The notes below the pieces were generated by a model. The model was given only the letters and a program-made list of their open reading frames with translations. It did not search any database and was not told the DNA's origin. The position numbers were made by a program, and so were the translations under genes. From Myxococcales bacterium (GTDB taxonomy: Bacteria > Myxococcota_A > Polyangia > Polyangiales > Houyiibacteriaceae), in contig JAHBWH010000041.1 in assembly GCA_019637115.1 (NCBI GenBank), forward strand, positions 1-51,679: DNA of 51,679 nucleotides, in the 5' to 3' direction. This document shows positions 27,486-40,700 of the stretch, one piece after another. The first letter of the stretch is position 1. Each line of letters begins with the position of its first letter.

Positions 27486-30400
27486 ATGGAGTTGCAGGAG
27501 CAGGCCGCGACGGACGCGACGAAGAGCGCGCTCGGGCCGGTGTCGGAGGCGCTGCTGCGGGAGCTGCGGGAGTACACGCGCAAGCACGGCGTGGTGCTTT
27601 GGCTCGACGGCGCGAACCACTTCGGCGGCTTTGTCGACCGGCTGCTCGCGACGCGGCCACGCGAAGGCGAAGGGGGCGCGGAGGCCCGTGGTGACGGACG
27701 CGCGCATGGCTTCTCGGTCCGCGCCTTTCGCGGGAGCTACCTCGAGCTGATGCTCGCGCTCGACGGTGTGGCGGGTGGGGCGGCGAAGGTGCCGCTGCTG
27801 GTGCACCTGCCGGGGCTCGACGAAGAGTCCGTGAAGCTCACGCCGATCTACGAGCTCTACGCGGCGGGCACGCGGTTTCGGAAGGCGCTGCCGACGCTGA
27901 TCACCGAGGCGGCGGCCGGGCTGGTGAAGCCTGAGCGCATCTCCGCGGTCGCGAGCACGGCGTCCCTCGCGGAGGCGGACGCTTGGCTCGCGCGGGCGCT
28001 GCAGTCGTCCGAGGACGACGACGGCCGCGAGCTCCGCACGCAGCTCGACGCGCTGGGGCCCAAGGGCGTCATGGACGACCTGATCGGCGAGGGCTTCTTG
28101 ACGCCGCGCCTCGTCGAGCCCGAGGTCCGGAGCGCGATCGCGGAGCGGATGGCGACCTGGCTCGGGGTCGGCGACGCGTGGCGGGAGCTCTCGGTCGTCG
28201 GAGAAGTCGCGGGCGCGCGCCAGCACGCCGAGCACCTGGCCTTCGTCTTCGCGAGCTTCGCGATGGCGGTCGAGTACGTCGACGACCTGAGGCGTCCCCC
28301 GGTGCAGGAGCTGCTGGCGCCGCTCGCGAGGCTCCCGAAGCCACTGAAGGAGACGGGGCGCGAGCTGGCCAAGCACCTGCGCAAGCGCCACGACGCCTTC
28401 TACGAGCGCATCGCGAATGAGACGGAGGCGCTGATCCCGGAGGAGAAGCTCCGCGCGAAGGCGGAGGACCTGGGAGACGTCGACACCTTCCGCTTCGAGG
28501 AGGAGGTGCTGCTGCGCGCGGCGCTGGCGGCGCTCGACGGGGAAGACTTCGCGCGGGCGGCCGAGTGGGCGGAGCTTCGGCTCGGCGCGCGGGCCAAGAA
28601 GGCGGCGGGCAAGGCGGGCAAGGCGGGCAAGGCGGGCAAGGCGGCCCAGGCGGAGACGAAGCGCCGGAGCTCGACCTATTGGTTGCGCAAGAGCCCCGAG
28701 CGGCGCTCAGCGTGGCAGCTCGTGCTCGACGCGGCGCGGGTCGGGCTCGCGGCGCAGGCGGCGGGCGAGCTGCGCGCGAAGACCCTCGCCGACGCGCTCG
28801 CGGCCTACCGCACGCGCGGCGCCGCGGTGGACCAGGCGCACCGCCACCTGGAGCAGAGCCGGGTCGCCCTGCTCTTCCCGCTCTTGCCCGAGTACGAGTC
28901 GCTGCGCGCGCAGCTCGATCGGGCGCGCGCGGTGTGGCTGCGCTTCGCCGACGCCTGGGCCGCGTCGTTCAACGCGCTCTGCGAGGCCGAGGGCTTCCTG
29001 CCGCCGCCCGCCCTCCAGCAGCGCGCGCTCTTCGACGAGGTCGTGCGCCCGATGACGAAGGACGGCCTGACCGCGTACTTCGTGGTCGACGGGCTGCGCT
29101 TCGAGATGGGCGAGGAGCTCTTCCGCATGCTCGACGGGTCGGTCGCGGCGACGAGCGTGCGCCTCGACGCGCGGCTCGCGGAGCTGCCGACGGTGACGGA
29201 GGTGGGCATGAACGTGCTCGCGCCGGTCGCCGACGGTGGGCGGCTGCGGCCCTCACTCACGGCGGAGGACCGCGGGAAGGTTGTCGGCTTCTCGACCGGC
29301 GAGCTCGTGGTCGGGACGCCGGAGACGCGGCGGCGCACGATGCACGAGCGCGTCGGCGGTGGGCAGTGTCCGTGGCTCGAGCTCGACGAGGTGGTGAGCC
29401 GCGACGTCACCTCGCTTCGGCGGTCGGTGGCGCAGGCGAAGCTCGTGGTGGTGCACGCGATCGAGATCGACAAGGCCGGGGAGAGCGGCATCGGTCCTTC
29501 GGTCTTCGCGAGCAGCCTCGGGAAGCTGAAGGCGGCGTGGCGCTTGCTGCACGACGCCGGGGTGCGACGCTTCGTGTTCACCGCCGACCACGGCTTCCTC
29601 CTCCACGACGGAGTGCCGATCGCGGACGGCGGCACGATCGCGGTGCAGTCGCAGGGACGAAAGATCGACCCCCAACGCCGCCACGTCTTCACCTCGGCCG
29701 CGACCGACCACGAGGGCGAGGTGCGGGTCCCGCTCTCGGCCCTCGGCTACGAGGAGACGGGCGCGCACGTGCGCTTCCCGCGGACGACGGCGGTCTTCGA
29801 TCGCGGCGACCGGTCGAAGAGCAACTACGTCCACGGCGGCAACAGCCTGCAGGAGCGGGTCATCCCGGTGCTCACGGTGGTCCATCGCGCGGCCGCGGGC
29901 GCGACCACGCTCCGCTACGTGGTGCGCGGGTCGCGCGGGGAGCCCTTGGCCGGCCTGCAGTGCGTGCGCGCGGTGGTCGAGGTCGCCGCGCAGCGGAGCC
30001 TCGAGTTCGAAGGCGCGGCCGAGCTGGAGCTCGCCCTGCGCGCGACCGACGACGCGGTGCAGGCCGAGCTGGTGGACGTGCGCGGCGGGGGGCGGCGCAC
30101 CGACGCGGGCACGGTGCTCGCGCGGGTGGGACAGGAGCTCGAGATCTTCTTCCGGCTCGCGACGAGCCAGGCGGTGGAACGCGCGCAGATCGAGCTCTCG
30201 CACCCGAGCAAGATGGCGGACGTCGAGCCCGCGACCTTGGCGGAGTACTTCGAGGTGATGCCGCGGACCAAGGCCAAAAAGGGCGAGGTCGACGTCGACG
30301 TCGAGCATGATGCTGACGCTCGAACCGCCTCGACTCCGCCCGGGTCGGGGGCGTGGCTCGACGCCTTGCCGGAGGTGGCGCGGGGGGTCTTCTCGCACCT

Positions 30401-30566
30401 CGCTCAGCACGGCGCGATCACCGAGGAGGAGATCGTGCGCAAGCTCGGCAGCACGCGCGCGGCGCGACGCTTCGCGCTGCAGTTCGAGGTCTACGCGCAG
30501 CGCGTGCCCTTCGGGACGCGCATCGACTTCGTCGGCAACCTCAAGCGATACGTGAAGGTCTCATGA
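27486..30566 (+). CDS. pglZ: BREX protein PglZ (alkaline phosphatase-fold)
   Basis: This is a core BREX protein of the alkaline phosphatase superfamily, 1026 aa. The PglZ domain shows FVVDGLRFEMGEEL near 530 and VFTADHGFLLHD near 697, the usual metal-site segments. A Lys/Ala/Gly repeat (AGKAGKAGK) lies near 377. The last ~68 residues form a predicted winged helix (HLAQHGAITEEEIVRKLGS) that resembles the C-terminus of the large helicase ORF ending at 35631. brxD overlaps by 4 bp. The 134 bp before the ATG hold no gene but contain two GACTTTCG direct repeats (around 27,416 and 27,440). Confidence 0.93.
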   Translation: MELQEQAATDATKSALGPVSEALLRELREYTRKHGVVLWLDGANHFGGFVDRLLATRPREGEGGAEARGDGRAHGFSVRAFRGSYLELMLALDGVAGGAAKVPLLVHLPGLDEESVKLTPIYELYAAGTRFRKALPTLITEAAAGLVKPERISAVASTASLAEADAWLARALQSSEDDDGRELRTQLDALGPKGVMDDLIGEGFLTPRLVEPEVRSAIAERMATWLGVGDAWRELSVVGEVAGARQHAEHLAFVFASFAMAVEYVDDLRRPPVQELLAPLARLPKPLKETGRELAKHLRKRHDAFYERIANETEALIPEEKLRAKAEDLGDVDTFRFEEEVLLRAALAALDGEDFARAAEWAELRLGARAKKAAGKAGKAGKAGKAAQAETKRRSSTYWLRKSPERRSAWQLVLDAARVGLAAQAAGELRAKTLADALAAYRTRGAAVDQAHRHLEQSRVALLFPLLPEYESLRAQLDRARAVWLRFADAWAASFNALCEAEGFLPPPALQQRALFDEVVRPMTKDGLTAYFVVDGLRFEMGEELFRMLDGSVAATSVRLDARLAELPTVTEVGMNVLAPVADGGRLRPSLTAEDRGKVVGFSTGELVVGTPETRRRTMHERVGGGQCPWLELDEVVSRDVTSLRRSVAQAKLVVVHAIEIDKAGESGIGPSVFASSLGKLKAAWRLLHDAGVRRFVFTADHGFLLHDGVPIADGGTIAVQSQGRKIDPQRRHVFTSAATDHEGEVRVPLSALGYEETGAHVRFPRTTAVFDRGDRSKSNYVHGGNSLQERVIPVLTVVHRAAAGATTLRYVVRGSRGEPLAGLQCVRAVVEVAAQRSLEFEGAAELELALRATDDAVQAELVDVRGGGRRTDAGTVLARVGQELEIFFRLATSQAVERAQIELSHPSKMADVEPATLAEYFEVMPRTKAKKGEVDVDVEHDADARTASTPPGSGAWLDALPEVARGVFSHLAQHGAITEEEIVRKLGSTRAARRFALQFEVYAQRVPFGTRIDFVGNLKRYVKVS

Positions 30567-31869
30567 GCAATCCCGTCGAGCACGTCTTCGAGTCGCTGCG
30601 AAAGGGCCTCGTGCCCGAGCGCGGCATCGACACCTTCGCGGTCGGGGTGGACCGCCCGCGGGGAGAGCTCCACCGCCAGCTCGAGCTCGCGGCGAAGGGC
30701 GAAGGCACGATCAAATTCCTCCGCGGCGGCTACGGCTGCGGCAAGACCTTCATGGCGCGCCTCGCGATCTTGGACGCGCAGCAGAAGGGCTTCGCGACGA
30801 GCTTCGTAGTCGTCTCCGACAACGACCTGAAGTTCCACCGCTTCGACGAGCTCTACGGCAAGGTGATGGCGGAGCTGAGCACCGCCGTGTGTCCGCGCGG
30901 CGCCCTCGGCGACATCCTCGACCGCTGGATCGCGCGCATCGAGGACGCGCTGATCGAGGCGGGCGTGGACGAGGACGCGCCGGACTTCTCCGCGCGAGTG
31001 CGTAAGCGGCTCGACGAGGACCTCGCGTCGCTGACCGGCGGCAAGGCGCCGCAGGACTTCGTGCGGGTGATCCAGACCATCTTCGACCTCAAGGAGAAGG
31101 GCGAGATCGCGGAGGCCGGCGCGCTCATCTCGTGGCTGGCGGGCAGCGGCAACGTCTCGGCGAGCGCGAAGAAGGCGGCGAGCATCAAGGGCGACATCGA
31201 GAGCCGCGACGCGCTCGAGTACCTCCGTGGGGTGCTGGAGATCGTGAAGGCCGCCGGCTACGCGGGGCTCCTGATCGTGATCGACGAGGCGGAGACGATC
31301 CTGCGGACGCGCTCGGACTCGCGGCACAAATCGCTCAACGGGATCCGGCAGATCGCGGACGCCTCTGGCTCGTACCCCGGCCTCTTCTGGCTCTTCACGG
31401 GCACCCCGGAGTTCTTCGACTCGCGCCAAGGGGTCGCCGGTCTGACCGCGCTCCACGACCGGATCCGTTTCCTCAAGCAGGGCAAGTTCGCGAGCCCGCG
31501 GCAAGCACAGCTCGAGCTGGAGCCCTTCGACGCGGAGCGCCTGCGCGGCGTCGCGTTGCGGCTACGCGACCTCTACCCGGCGAAGGATCGGGACCGGCTC
31601 GAGCGGCTCGTCAGCACCGCGTTCATCGACCGCCTGGTGGCGGAGGTGACGAAGGGCTTCAAGGGCGACGTGGGCGTGGTGCCGCGGCAGTTCCTTCGCG
31701 AGTTCGTGAACGTGCTCGACAGCACGGACGACTTTGACGACTACGACCCCAACACCGAGTACGCGTTCACGCCCGAGCCGCTGAACGCCGAAGAGCAGCA
31801 TCGCCTGCACGGCGGTCAGGTCGAGGTGCCGGACGACGACGACGGCCCGGTGCCCGTCGAGGACGTGTG

Positions 31870-31873
<4 letters not shown>
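30563..31873 (+). CDS. brxD: BREX ATP-binding protein BrxD
   Basis: The 436-aa P-loop ATPase belongs to the BrxD (DUF2791-type) family. Walker A is GGYGCGKTFMA near 54-64, Walker B-like LLIVIDEAE lies near 236, and a sensor-like FWLFTGTPEFF near 275. In types 2 and 6 BREX, BrxD accompanies BrxHI and replaces the BrxL effector. Start and stop codons overlap both neighbours (ATGA with pglZ, GTGA with brxHI), so the three are co-translated. A role as motor or loader for BrxHI is inferred. Confidence 0.9.
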
Positions 31874-34671
<2,798 letters not shown>

Positions 34672-34684
34672 CCCTGGGGTGCCG

Positions 34685-35596
34685 ATGACCGTTCCGACCT
34701 ACGCCGAGATGATCGAGCCCTTGCTGCGTGTCCTTCACGAGCGTGGCCCATTGCGCGCGAGCGAAGCACGCCTGGCGGTCGCCGACCGCATGGGACTCAC
34801 GGAGCAGCAGCGTTCCGAGCTGCTGCCGAGCGGGGCGCACGCCCGCTACGCGCACCGTGTCGGCTGGGCGCAGGACAGCACGAAGCGACACGGTCTCACC
34901 ACCTCGGAGAGCTGGGGTACGTGGCAGCTCACCAAGGCGGGCCGAGAGCTGCTGGAGAAACATCCGCAGGGCCTCCCGGCGGAGGAGGTGCAGCGCATCG
35001 CCACGCAGAAGCGCAACCTCTCGATCGCGGAGATCTTGAGCGGTGAGCCTGAAGGCCCCCACCCGATCCCTCCCATCAGCAGCGAGAGTCCGGAAGAACG
35101 GCTCGAGGCGGCGCTACAAGAGATTCGCGCCACCGTCGCGCGCGAGCTGCTCGAGCGCATCCTTGCGGCACCTCCAGAGTACTTCGAGGGCCTCGTGCTC
35201 GAGCTCCTTCACGCGCTCGGCTACGGAACCTCGCGCAGCGATCTACAGCGCGTGGGCAAGAGCGGCGACGCGGGCATCGACGGAGTGATCGCGTTGGACC
35301 GGCTCGGACTGGAGAAGGTCTACGTCCAGGCCAAGCGGTGGCAAAGCAACGTCGGACGCCCTGAGTTGCAGGCCTTCTTTGGGGCCCTCGCGGGACAACG
35401 CGCGCGCAAGGGCGTGTTCATCACGACCGGCGGCTACACGCGCGAGGCGCTCGAGTTCGTTGCCACCGTGCAGGACTCGATCGTCGTCGTCGATGGGGCA
35501 CGCCTGACCGAGCTGATGATCGACTACGCGGTCGGCGTCGGGCATCGCGTCGTGAAGCTACCCCACGTCGACACGGACTTCTTCGAGCCCGCATGA
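34685..35596 (+). CDS. Mrr-type restriction endonuclease
   Basis: This is a probable type IV (modification-dependent) restriction enzyme, 303 aa. An N-terminal winged-helix Mrr_N-like domain (about 1-90, with WQLTKAGRELL) precedes the PD-(D/E)XK domain: FEGLVLELLHALGYG, GDAGIDGVI (Asp near 199) and VYVQAKRW (Q-x-K near 215-217). ATG 34685 lies 13 bp after brxHI, so it may be read through from the BREX operon. Such enzymes cut DNA with foreign methylation and would complement a system that marks host DNA. It converges with the large helicase gene. Confidence 0.87.
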   Translation: MTVPTYAEMIEPLLRVLHERGPLRASEARLAVADRMGLTEQQRSELLPSGAHARYAHRVGWAQDSTKRHGLTTSESWGTWQLTKAGRELLEKHPQGLPAEEVQRIATQKRNLSIAEILSGEPEGPHPIPPISSESPEERLEAALQEIRATVARELLERILAAPPEYFEGLVLELLHALGYGTSRSDLQRVGKSGDAGIDGVIALDRLGLEKVYVQAKRWQSNVGRPELQAFFGALAGQRARKGVFITTGGYTREALEFVATVQDSIVVVDGARLTELMIDYAVGVGHRVVKLPHVDTDFFEPA

Positions 35597-35630
35597 TCGG
35601 ACCCTCGGCGGAGCTTCACGCGAACGGGGG

Positions 35631-37745
35631 TCATCGCTTCGCCCGGTAGACCTTCACCCCGCTGGCTGTGCTCACCTCGATCACGAAGGGCAGTGTCCAC
35701 TTCTCGATGGTGACCGCGAAGCTCCTCGCGCGGCGCGGGCTGCCGAGCATGTTGACGAGCTCGGTCTCGCTGATGGAGCCGTGCAACTCCAGGTGCAGAA
35801 GCGCCTTGCGGTAGAGCGGGTCGTCGATCGCTGCGGCCCACGCAGGCACGTTCGGCGACGACGCCTCCGTGGTGACCGCAGCCAAGACCGGTTGCGACTT
35901 GCGCACCGGACGCCCTCGCGGCGGCTCGCTCTTCGGGGGCGGTTCGACCTTCGCGGGCGCGCGCAACGCCGCGAGGTGCTCGCGGTAGACCGGGGCTTGC
36001 ACCGCGCCCCGCACGCCGGGGACGAGCGCCTCGATGGCTTGGAGGATCTCGGCGGGTCGACGACGCCACGCCGCCGCCGTCACGGGCAGCACCTTCCACC
36101 CTCGGTCGCCGAGCACGTTCGCGCGATGCACGTGGCGCTCGAAGGGCGTGATGGGCTCGAGGCCCTCGTCGAGGAGCAGCCCGAGCACGAAGCGGTTCGG
36201 GTCCTTCGGATCGAGGATCGCGATCGGGACGCGGAAGCCCGACGCGCCGACGTCGAGCTCGTGCGGGATGCCCGCCGCCTCGAGCGCCAGCGCGACCTGC
36301 GCGCGCAGCGGCACGAAGCCCTCGACCGGGAGACGCGCGTGGGGGCGCAGCTCGCCGAGCTTGCCCGCAGACTCACGCACCAGCGAGAGCACGCGGTCGG
36401 CCTGCGCGCGCCTGCCTGCGGAACGATGGCGCGAGAACTCCAGGAACTGCTTGAAGAGGTAGGGCCCTGGGTTCTTCGCGGAGCCGATGCTCAAGAGGTC
36501 GGGGTCGAAGGAAGAGACCACGTAGCACTCGTGCTTGGCGCGCGAGATGGCGACGTTGAGGCGACGTTCGCCGCCCTTCTGCCCGAGCGGACCGAAGCGC
36601 GCCGGCACGTACTTCTCGCCCGAGACCTGACCCTTGCGACGCCGCTCCTGCGGGGCGTGACCGAGCGAGAAGAGGATCACGTCGCGCTCGTCACCCTGCA
36701 CGTTCTCGAGGTTCTTCACGAAGGGACGATCGTCGAGGTTCTCGACCCCCGTCGCGTCGTCCCAGAGGCGACCGAACGCGGTGTCCTTGGCGCGTCGACG
36801 CTCGATGGCGTCGAGGATGGTCTTGCGCTGCTTGAGGTTGAACGTGATCACGCCGAGGGTCGGCGCGTCCGGACGCGCGAGGAGCTCGTGGACCTGGTCC
36901 ACGACGCGCTCCGCCTCGGGCAGGTTCACGCCCGCGTCGTACGAGCCGTTCGGCACGTGGATCCACTTGAGCGCGCTCGGTGCGGCGGGGCCGGAGGTCG
37001 CCGGGATCGTCTGCAGATCGCCGCCGTACATCGCGTGGTTCGAGAACGCGATCAGCGCCTCGTCGCGGCAGCGGTAATGCCACTTCAAGCCAGCATGCGC
37101 GACCCGTGAGCGCGCGAGGGTGAGCAGCGACTCGGACGAGAGAAGATCGCGAATCGCCTCGGCCTCGGCCTCGACCTCGACACCGCCCTCGTCCTCGTCG
37201 TCGGTGCCTCCGCCGAGCGCGAAGTACGACGTCGGTGGCATCTGCTTCTCGTCGCCGGCGATGACCACCCGCTTGCCACGGAAGAGCGCGGGCAAGCCCG
37301 ACTCGACGGTGCACTGCGAGGCCTCGTCGATGACCACGAGATCGAAGAGCGCCTCGCGAGGGAAGAGCACCGCCATGGTCTCGGGCGAGAGGAGCCACAC
37401 CGGGACCGCGTCGAGCAGGCCGCGCGGCGCGAACCTGCGGACGAAGGTGCGGAGCGGCAGTAGGCGCCGCTTCTTCCGCGACTCCTTGAGCATCTCCTCG
37501 CGCGCCTTCTGCTCCTCGCTCTTGCGCTCGTAGCGGGCCGCCACGGGCAGCGCCTCGGCGCGTCGCACGTCGACCGACGCGACGATGCGCTCCGCCTGGA
37601 TGTCGCTGAGCTCGCTCTCGAGCTCGGCCAGGCGCTTGCCTTGCCGCTGCGTCTCGCGTTCCTCCGCTGGCGTACCGAGCTGCGCCAGCTCTGGTGTTCG
37701 CGCTTCGAGCGCGGCGAGCCAGGTCTCAGCCCAGGCACGAACCAC
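35631..37745 (-). CDS. C-terminal half of a split SF1 helicase, with Vsr-like and winged-helix domains
   Basis: The 704-aa frame carries the second RecA-like half of an SF1 (Upf1/AAA_11-AAA_12-like) helicase: VVIDEASQ near 136 (motif II), GDEKQMPP near 168 (motif III), NVQGDERD near 348 (motif V) and NVAISRAKHE near 400 (motif VI). Residues about 465-555 resemble Vsr/DUF559-like nucleases, but the usual RID is RVP and the IECDG segment is LLLDEG, so it is probably inactive. The last 65 residues resemble the PglZ C-terminus. GTG 37745 lies 4 bp after the stop of the other half. It has no Walker A and so cannot be a complete helicase alone. Confidence 0.82.
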   Translation of the reverse strand: MVRAWAETWLAALEARTPELAQLGTPAEERETQRQGKRLAELESELSDIQAERIVASVDVRRAEALPVAARYERKSEEQKAREEMLKESRKKRRLLPLRTFVRRFAPRGLLDAVPVWLLSPETMAVLFPREALFDLVVIDEASQCTVESGLPALFRGKRVVIAGDEKQMPPTSYFALGGGTDDEDEGGVEVEAEAEAIRDLLSSESLLTLARSRVAHAGLKWHYRCRDEALIAFSNHAMYGGDLQTIPATSGPAAPSALKWIHVPNGSYDAGVNLPEAERVVDQVHELLARPDAPTLGVITFNLKQRKTILDAIERRRAKDTAFGRLWDDATGVENLDDRPFVKNLENVQGDERDVILFSLGHAPQERRRKGQVSGEKYVPARFGPLGQKGGERRLNVAISRAKHECYVVSSFDPDLLSIGSAKNPGPYLFKQFLEFSRHRSAGRRAQADRVLSLVRESAGKLGELRPHARLPVEGFVPLRAQVALALEAAGIPHELDVGASGFRVPIAILDPKDPNRFVLGLLLDEGLEPITPFERHVHRANVLGDRGWKVLPVTAAAWRRRPAEILQAIEALVPGVRGAVQAPVYREHLAALRAPAKVEPPPKSEPPRGRPVRKSQPVLAAVTTEASSPNVPAWAAAIDDPLYRKALLHLELHGSISETELVNMLGSPRRARSFAVTIEKWTLPFVIEVSTASGVKVYRAKR

Positions 37746-37749
37746 CGCC

Positions 37750-40700
37750 TCACCAACCGTGGACCGGCGCCTCGGGCAGCGCGCGATGCAGCGCTCCGAG
37801 CAGCTCCAACGCTCCCGGAAGCAGACGCTGCGCGCGCTCGATCAAGCCGTCCGACTCGACCACACGCTCGCCTTCCTTGCGCAGCCCGCCGAGGAGCGCG
37901 GCGAGCGACGCGGCGGAGGGCGTCTCGCCGAGAGAGGTGAAGACCTGCGCCACTGGGACGGCCGCGGCCACGAGCGCGTCGTGTGCGTCGAGGTACGCGA
38001 GTCGTTCGTCGACGCGCGCGTCCCACTGCGCGACCGAGCTCGCGCTCCACTCCGTCGACCACGCGCCGACCGCGGCGAGCGCCGGTGCGCCCGCCAAGAG
38101 CATGTGGGCCTCCTCGCCGACGGTGCCGAGGCGCTCGACGAAGCCTCCGATCGCTCGAGATTCGCGAGGCAGCCGACGTTCGAGACCGAGCCTCGAGGCC
38201 GCGTCCACGATGCTCTGCCACACACGGCTCGCCGCGAAGCGGGCTTCGAGGTCCGCCACCAGACCTGCGTCGACGGCGTCCGCGGCGCGCTCCGGCAACG
38301 CGCGACGCAGCCACGCCCGAACCTGGCCTCGCGCCTTCCACCACGCCCACACGAAGAAGCGCGCGAAGCTGCCCGACCAGCGCTTCACGACCGCGAGCGA
38401 CGCGACCACCTCGTTGTCGAAGGTGAGCGTGACCGGCTCCTCGAAGCGAAGCATCGCCTCGCTGCCCGAGCGCCATGCGCGAACCGCGTCGGCCGCGGGC
38501 GCGACGCGGTCTGGCTGGCCGAGCGAGAGCAGCGAGCTGAAGAGCTCGAGGTCGGCGGGCGCCTGGCGTGCGGCGCGGCTCGTGCGGGCGGCGTGCAGCG
38601 CGTCGCGCGACGCGAGCAGCGCAGCCGGCGCGACGGGCAGCCGCTCCGCGAGGTGCTCGAGGTTCATCGCGCAGCGAAGGGCGTGTTGTACCTGAGCCTC
38701 GAGCGCCTGCAGGCGCGTGCGGTCGTAGGTCGCGAGGCTCTGGCGAGGGACGCTCCACCTACTGCCGGCGATCCAGAGTTCACGCAGCGGATGAAGGGAG
38801 CCGACCACGTCGAGGAGGTCGCCGAGCTGGGCCTTCGAGACACGCGCGAGTGCGTCGGAGCGAAGCGCGGGCACCTCGAGCCCCGACGCGAGCGCGTGCA
38901 GTTGCCCGATCGTCAGGTCCACCCCATCCGGCTTCCACGCGAGCAACTGACCGCGGCGGGCGAGCGCGTCGCGAACGCTGCGATGCTCGCGCTCGAGACG
39001 CTCGGCCTCCTTGGCGTCGAAGGGGCGCATGTCCGCGGAGTCGAGCCGCTCGGCGATCTGGGCGTAGAGCTCCTTGCGGTCCTCATGTACGTCGTGGACG
39101 AGCGCGAAGTCCTGCCGCAGGCCCACCGATGTGAGGCGTTGCGCGACCACGTCGATCGCCGCGCGCTTCTCGCACACCACGGCCACTCGCTCTCCGCGCC
39201 GCAGCGCATCCGCCACGAGGTTGACGATGACTTGGCTCTTGCCGGTGCCGGGCGGTCCGTCGACGACGGTCGCGGGGTTCTTGCGGCAGGTCGAGAGCAC
39301 CTCGCGCTGCGAGGGATCCGCGAGGATGACGGGGTGATCTGCGTCCTCCGAGGCGCGCGCCGCGTCGCCGACACCGTCGGCGAGCACGTCGGGCAGGAGC
39401 GCGTGCGCCGCGCCGAGAAGCGCCGCGACCGGACGACCCGGATCCTCGAGATCCGTGATGAGCCCGTCGTAGTCCTGCAGAAGGTCGGAGCTCGACTGCG
39501 GGAAGAGGCCCAGCACGGCGAGCTCTTCGAGCTCGAGCCCCGGCGGTCGCTCCTCCAGCTCCGGTCGCTCACGGAACGCACGCAGCTCGGTCGATTGTCG
39601 GGCGAGCGTGAGCCCGACTTCCTTCAGGCGCTGGATCACCTTCTCGGGCCCGGTACCGGGCTCAGCCGCGAGCTCGTCGAGCTCGTCCCCGAGCTCGTCC
39701 CCGAACGCGAAGCCGCGCTTGTGAAAGACGAGTCGCAGCAGCGATTGGTTGACGATCGGGTCCTCGTCCTTGCGCGGCTTGAGCTTGAAGCCGCGTGCGC
39801 CGGCGCCGTCGCGCTCGATGTCGACGGGGTAGAGCACGAGCGGGCCGCGCACGAGGTAGTTGCTCGATCGCGCCGCGCCTTGCTGCGCGACGACGCCCGT
39901 CACGAAGGGGTAGCCGACGTAGAGGTCGTGCGCGCCCGTCTCCTCGGCGCGCGATCGGTACTCGCGATCGAGCGCGAGGAGCTGCTCGGCGCTCGTCTTC
40001 GCCGCCGCGTGTCGGCCGGCGTCGGTGGCCTCGAGGAGCTTCGCGGTCTGAAGCTCGCCCACCTGCGTGAGCACGCGCTCGGCCAGGCCCACGCTGGTGT
40101 TCTCGAGCGAGTGGAGATCGAAGGTCTGACCGGAGCGAAGGCGCCGCACGCGCACGGAGGGGCTTCGACCGTCGCCCGAGACGAGCTGATCGCGCAGCCG
40201 CGCCAGCGCACGCATCAGCCCGGCCCGCGAGCCGTCGGGGCGAAGGCTCGGGCGCGATGGAGTCGACGCCAACCCCTGCGACCGAAGCGCGAGCGGCTCG
40301 TCGAGCGTGACGTTCTGGAGGTCGGCCTCGCAGCGCACACCGTGACGTCGCATGGCGTCGTTCAGGAGCGCGAGCGCCGGGGGCGTCGCGTGATCCGCGC
40401 CTGCGAGCTTGAGGAGCCGGCGCAGGGTCACGCTCGCGTCGCCTCGTCGGGCGATGCCTCGGAAGAAGAGGTCGACGACCTCGCGCACCTCGGACGCGCG
40501 CGGCGGCAGCGGGAGAGGCAACGGCGCGACGTCGGGAAGGGATACGCCGTGCGTGCGGAGAGTGACGGCGAGGAGACCGAGCCACTCGTCCTCGCAACCG
40601 AAGTACGCGCCGATGCTGCGAATTGCGCCCAGCTCGCGCGCGTCGACCACGCCATCCGCGAACATGACGCGCGTCAGCAGCTGAAAGAGCGGGTGCAGCA

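Noticed and set aside
37746-37760. Programmed +1 frameshift signal at the helicase break
   Set aside because: No recognisable slippery sequence or downstream structure is evident; the break itself is reported, but a programmed event is not claimed.
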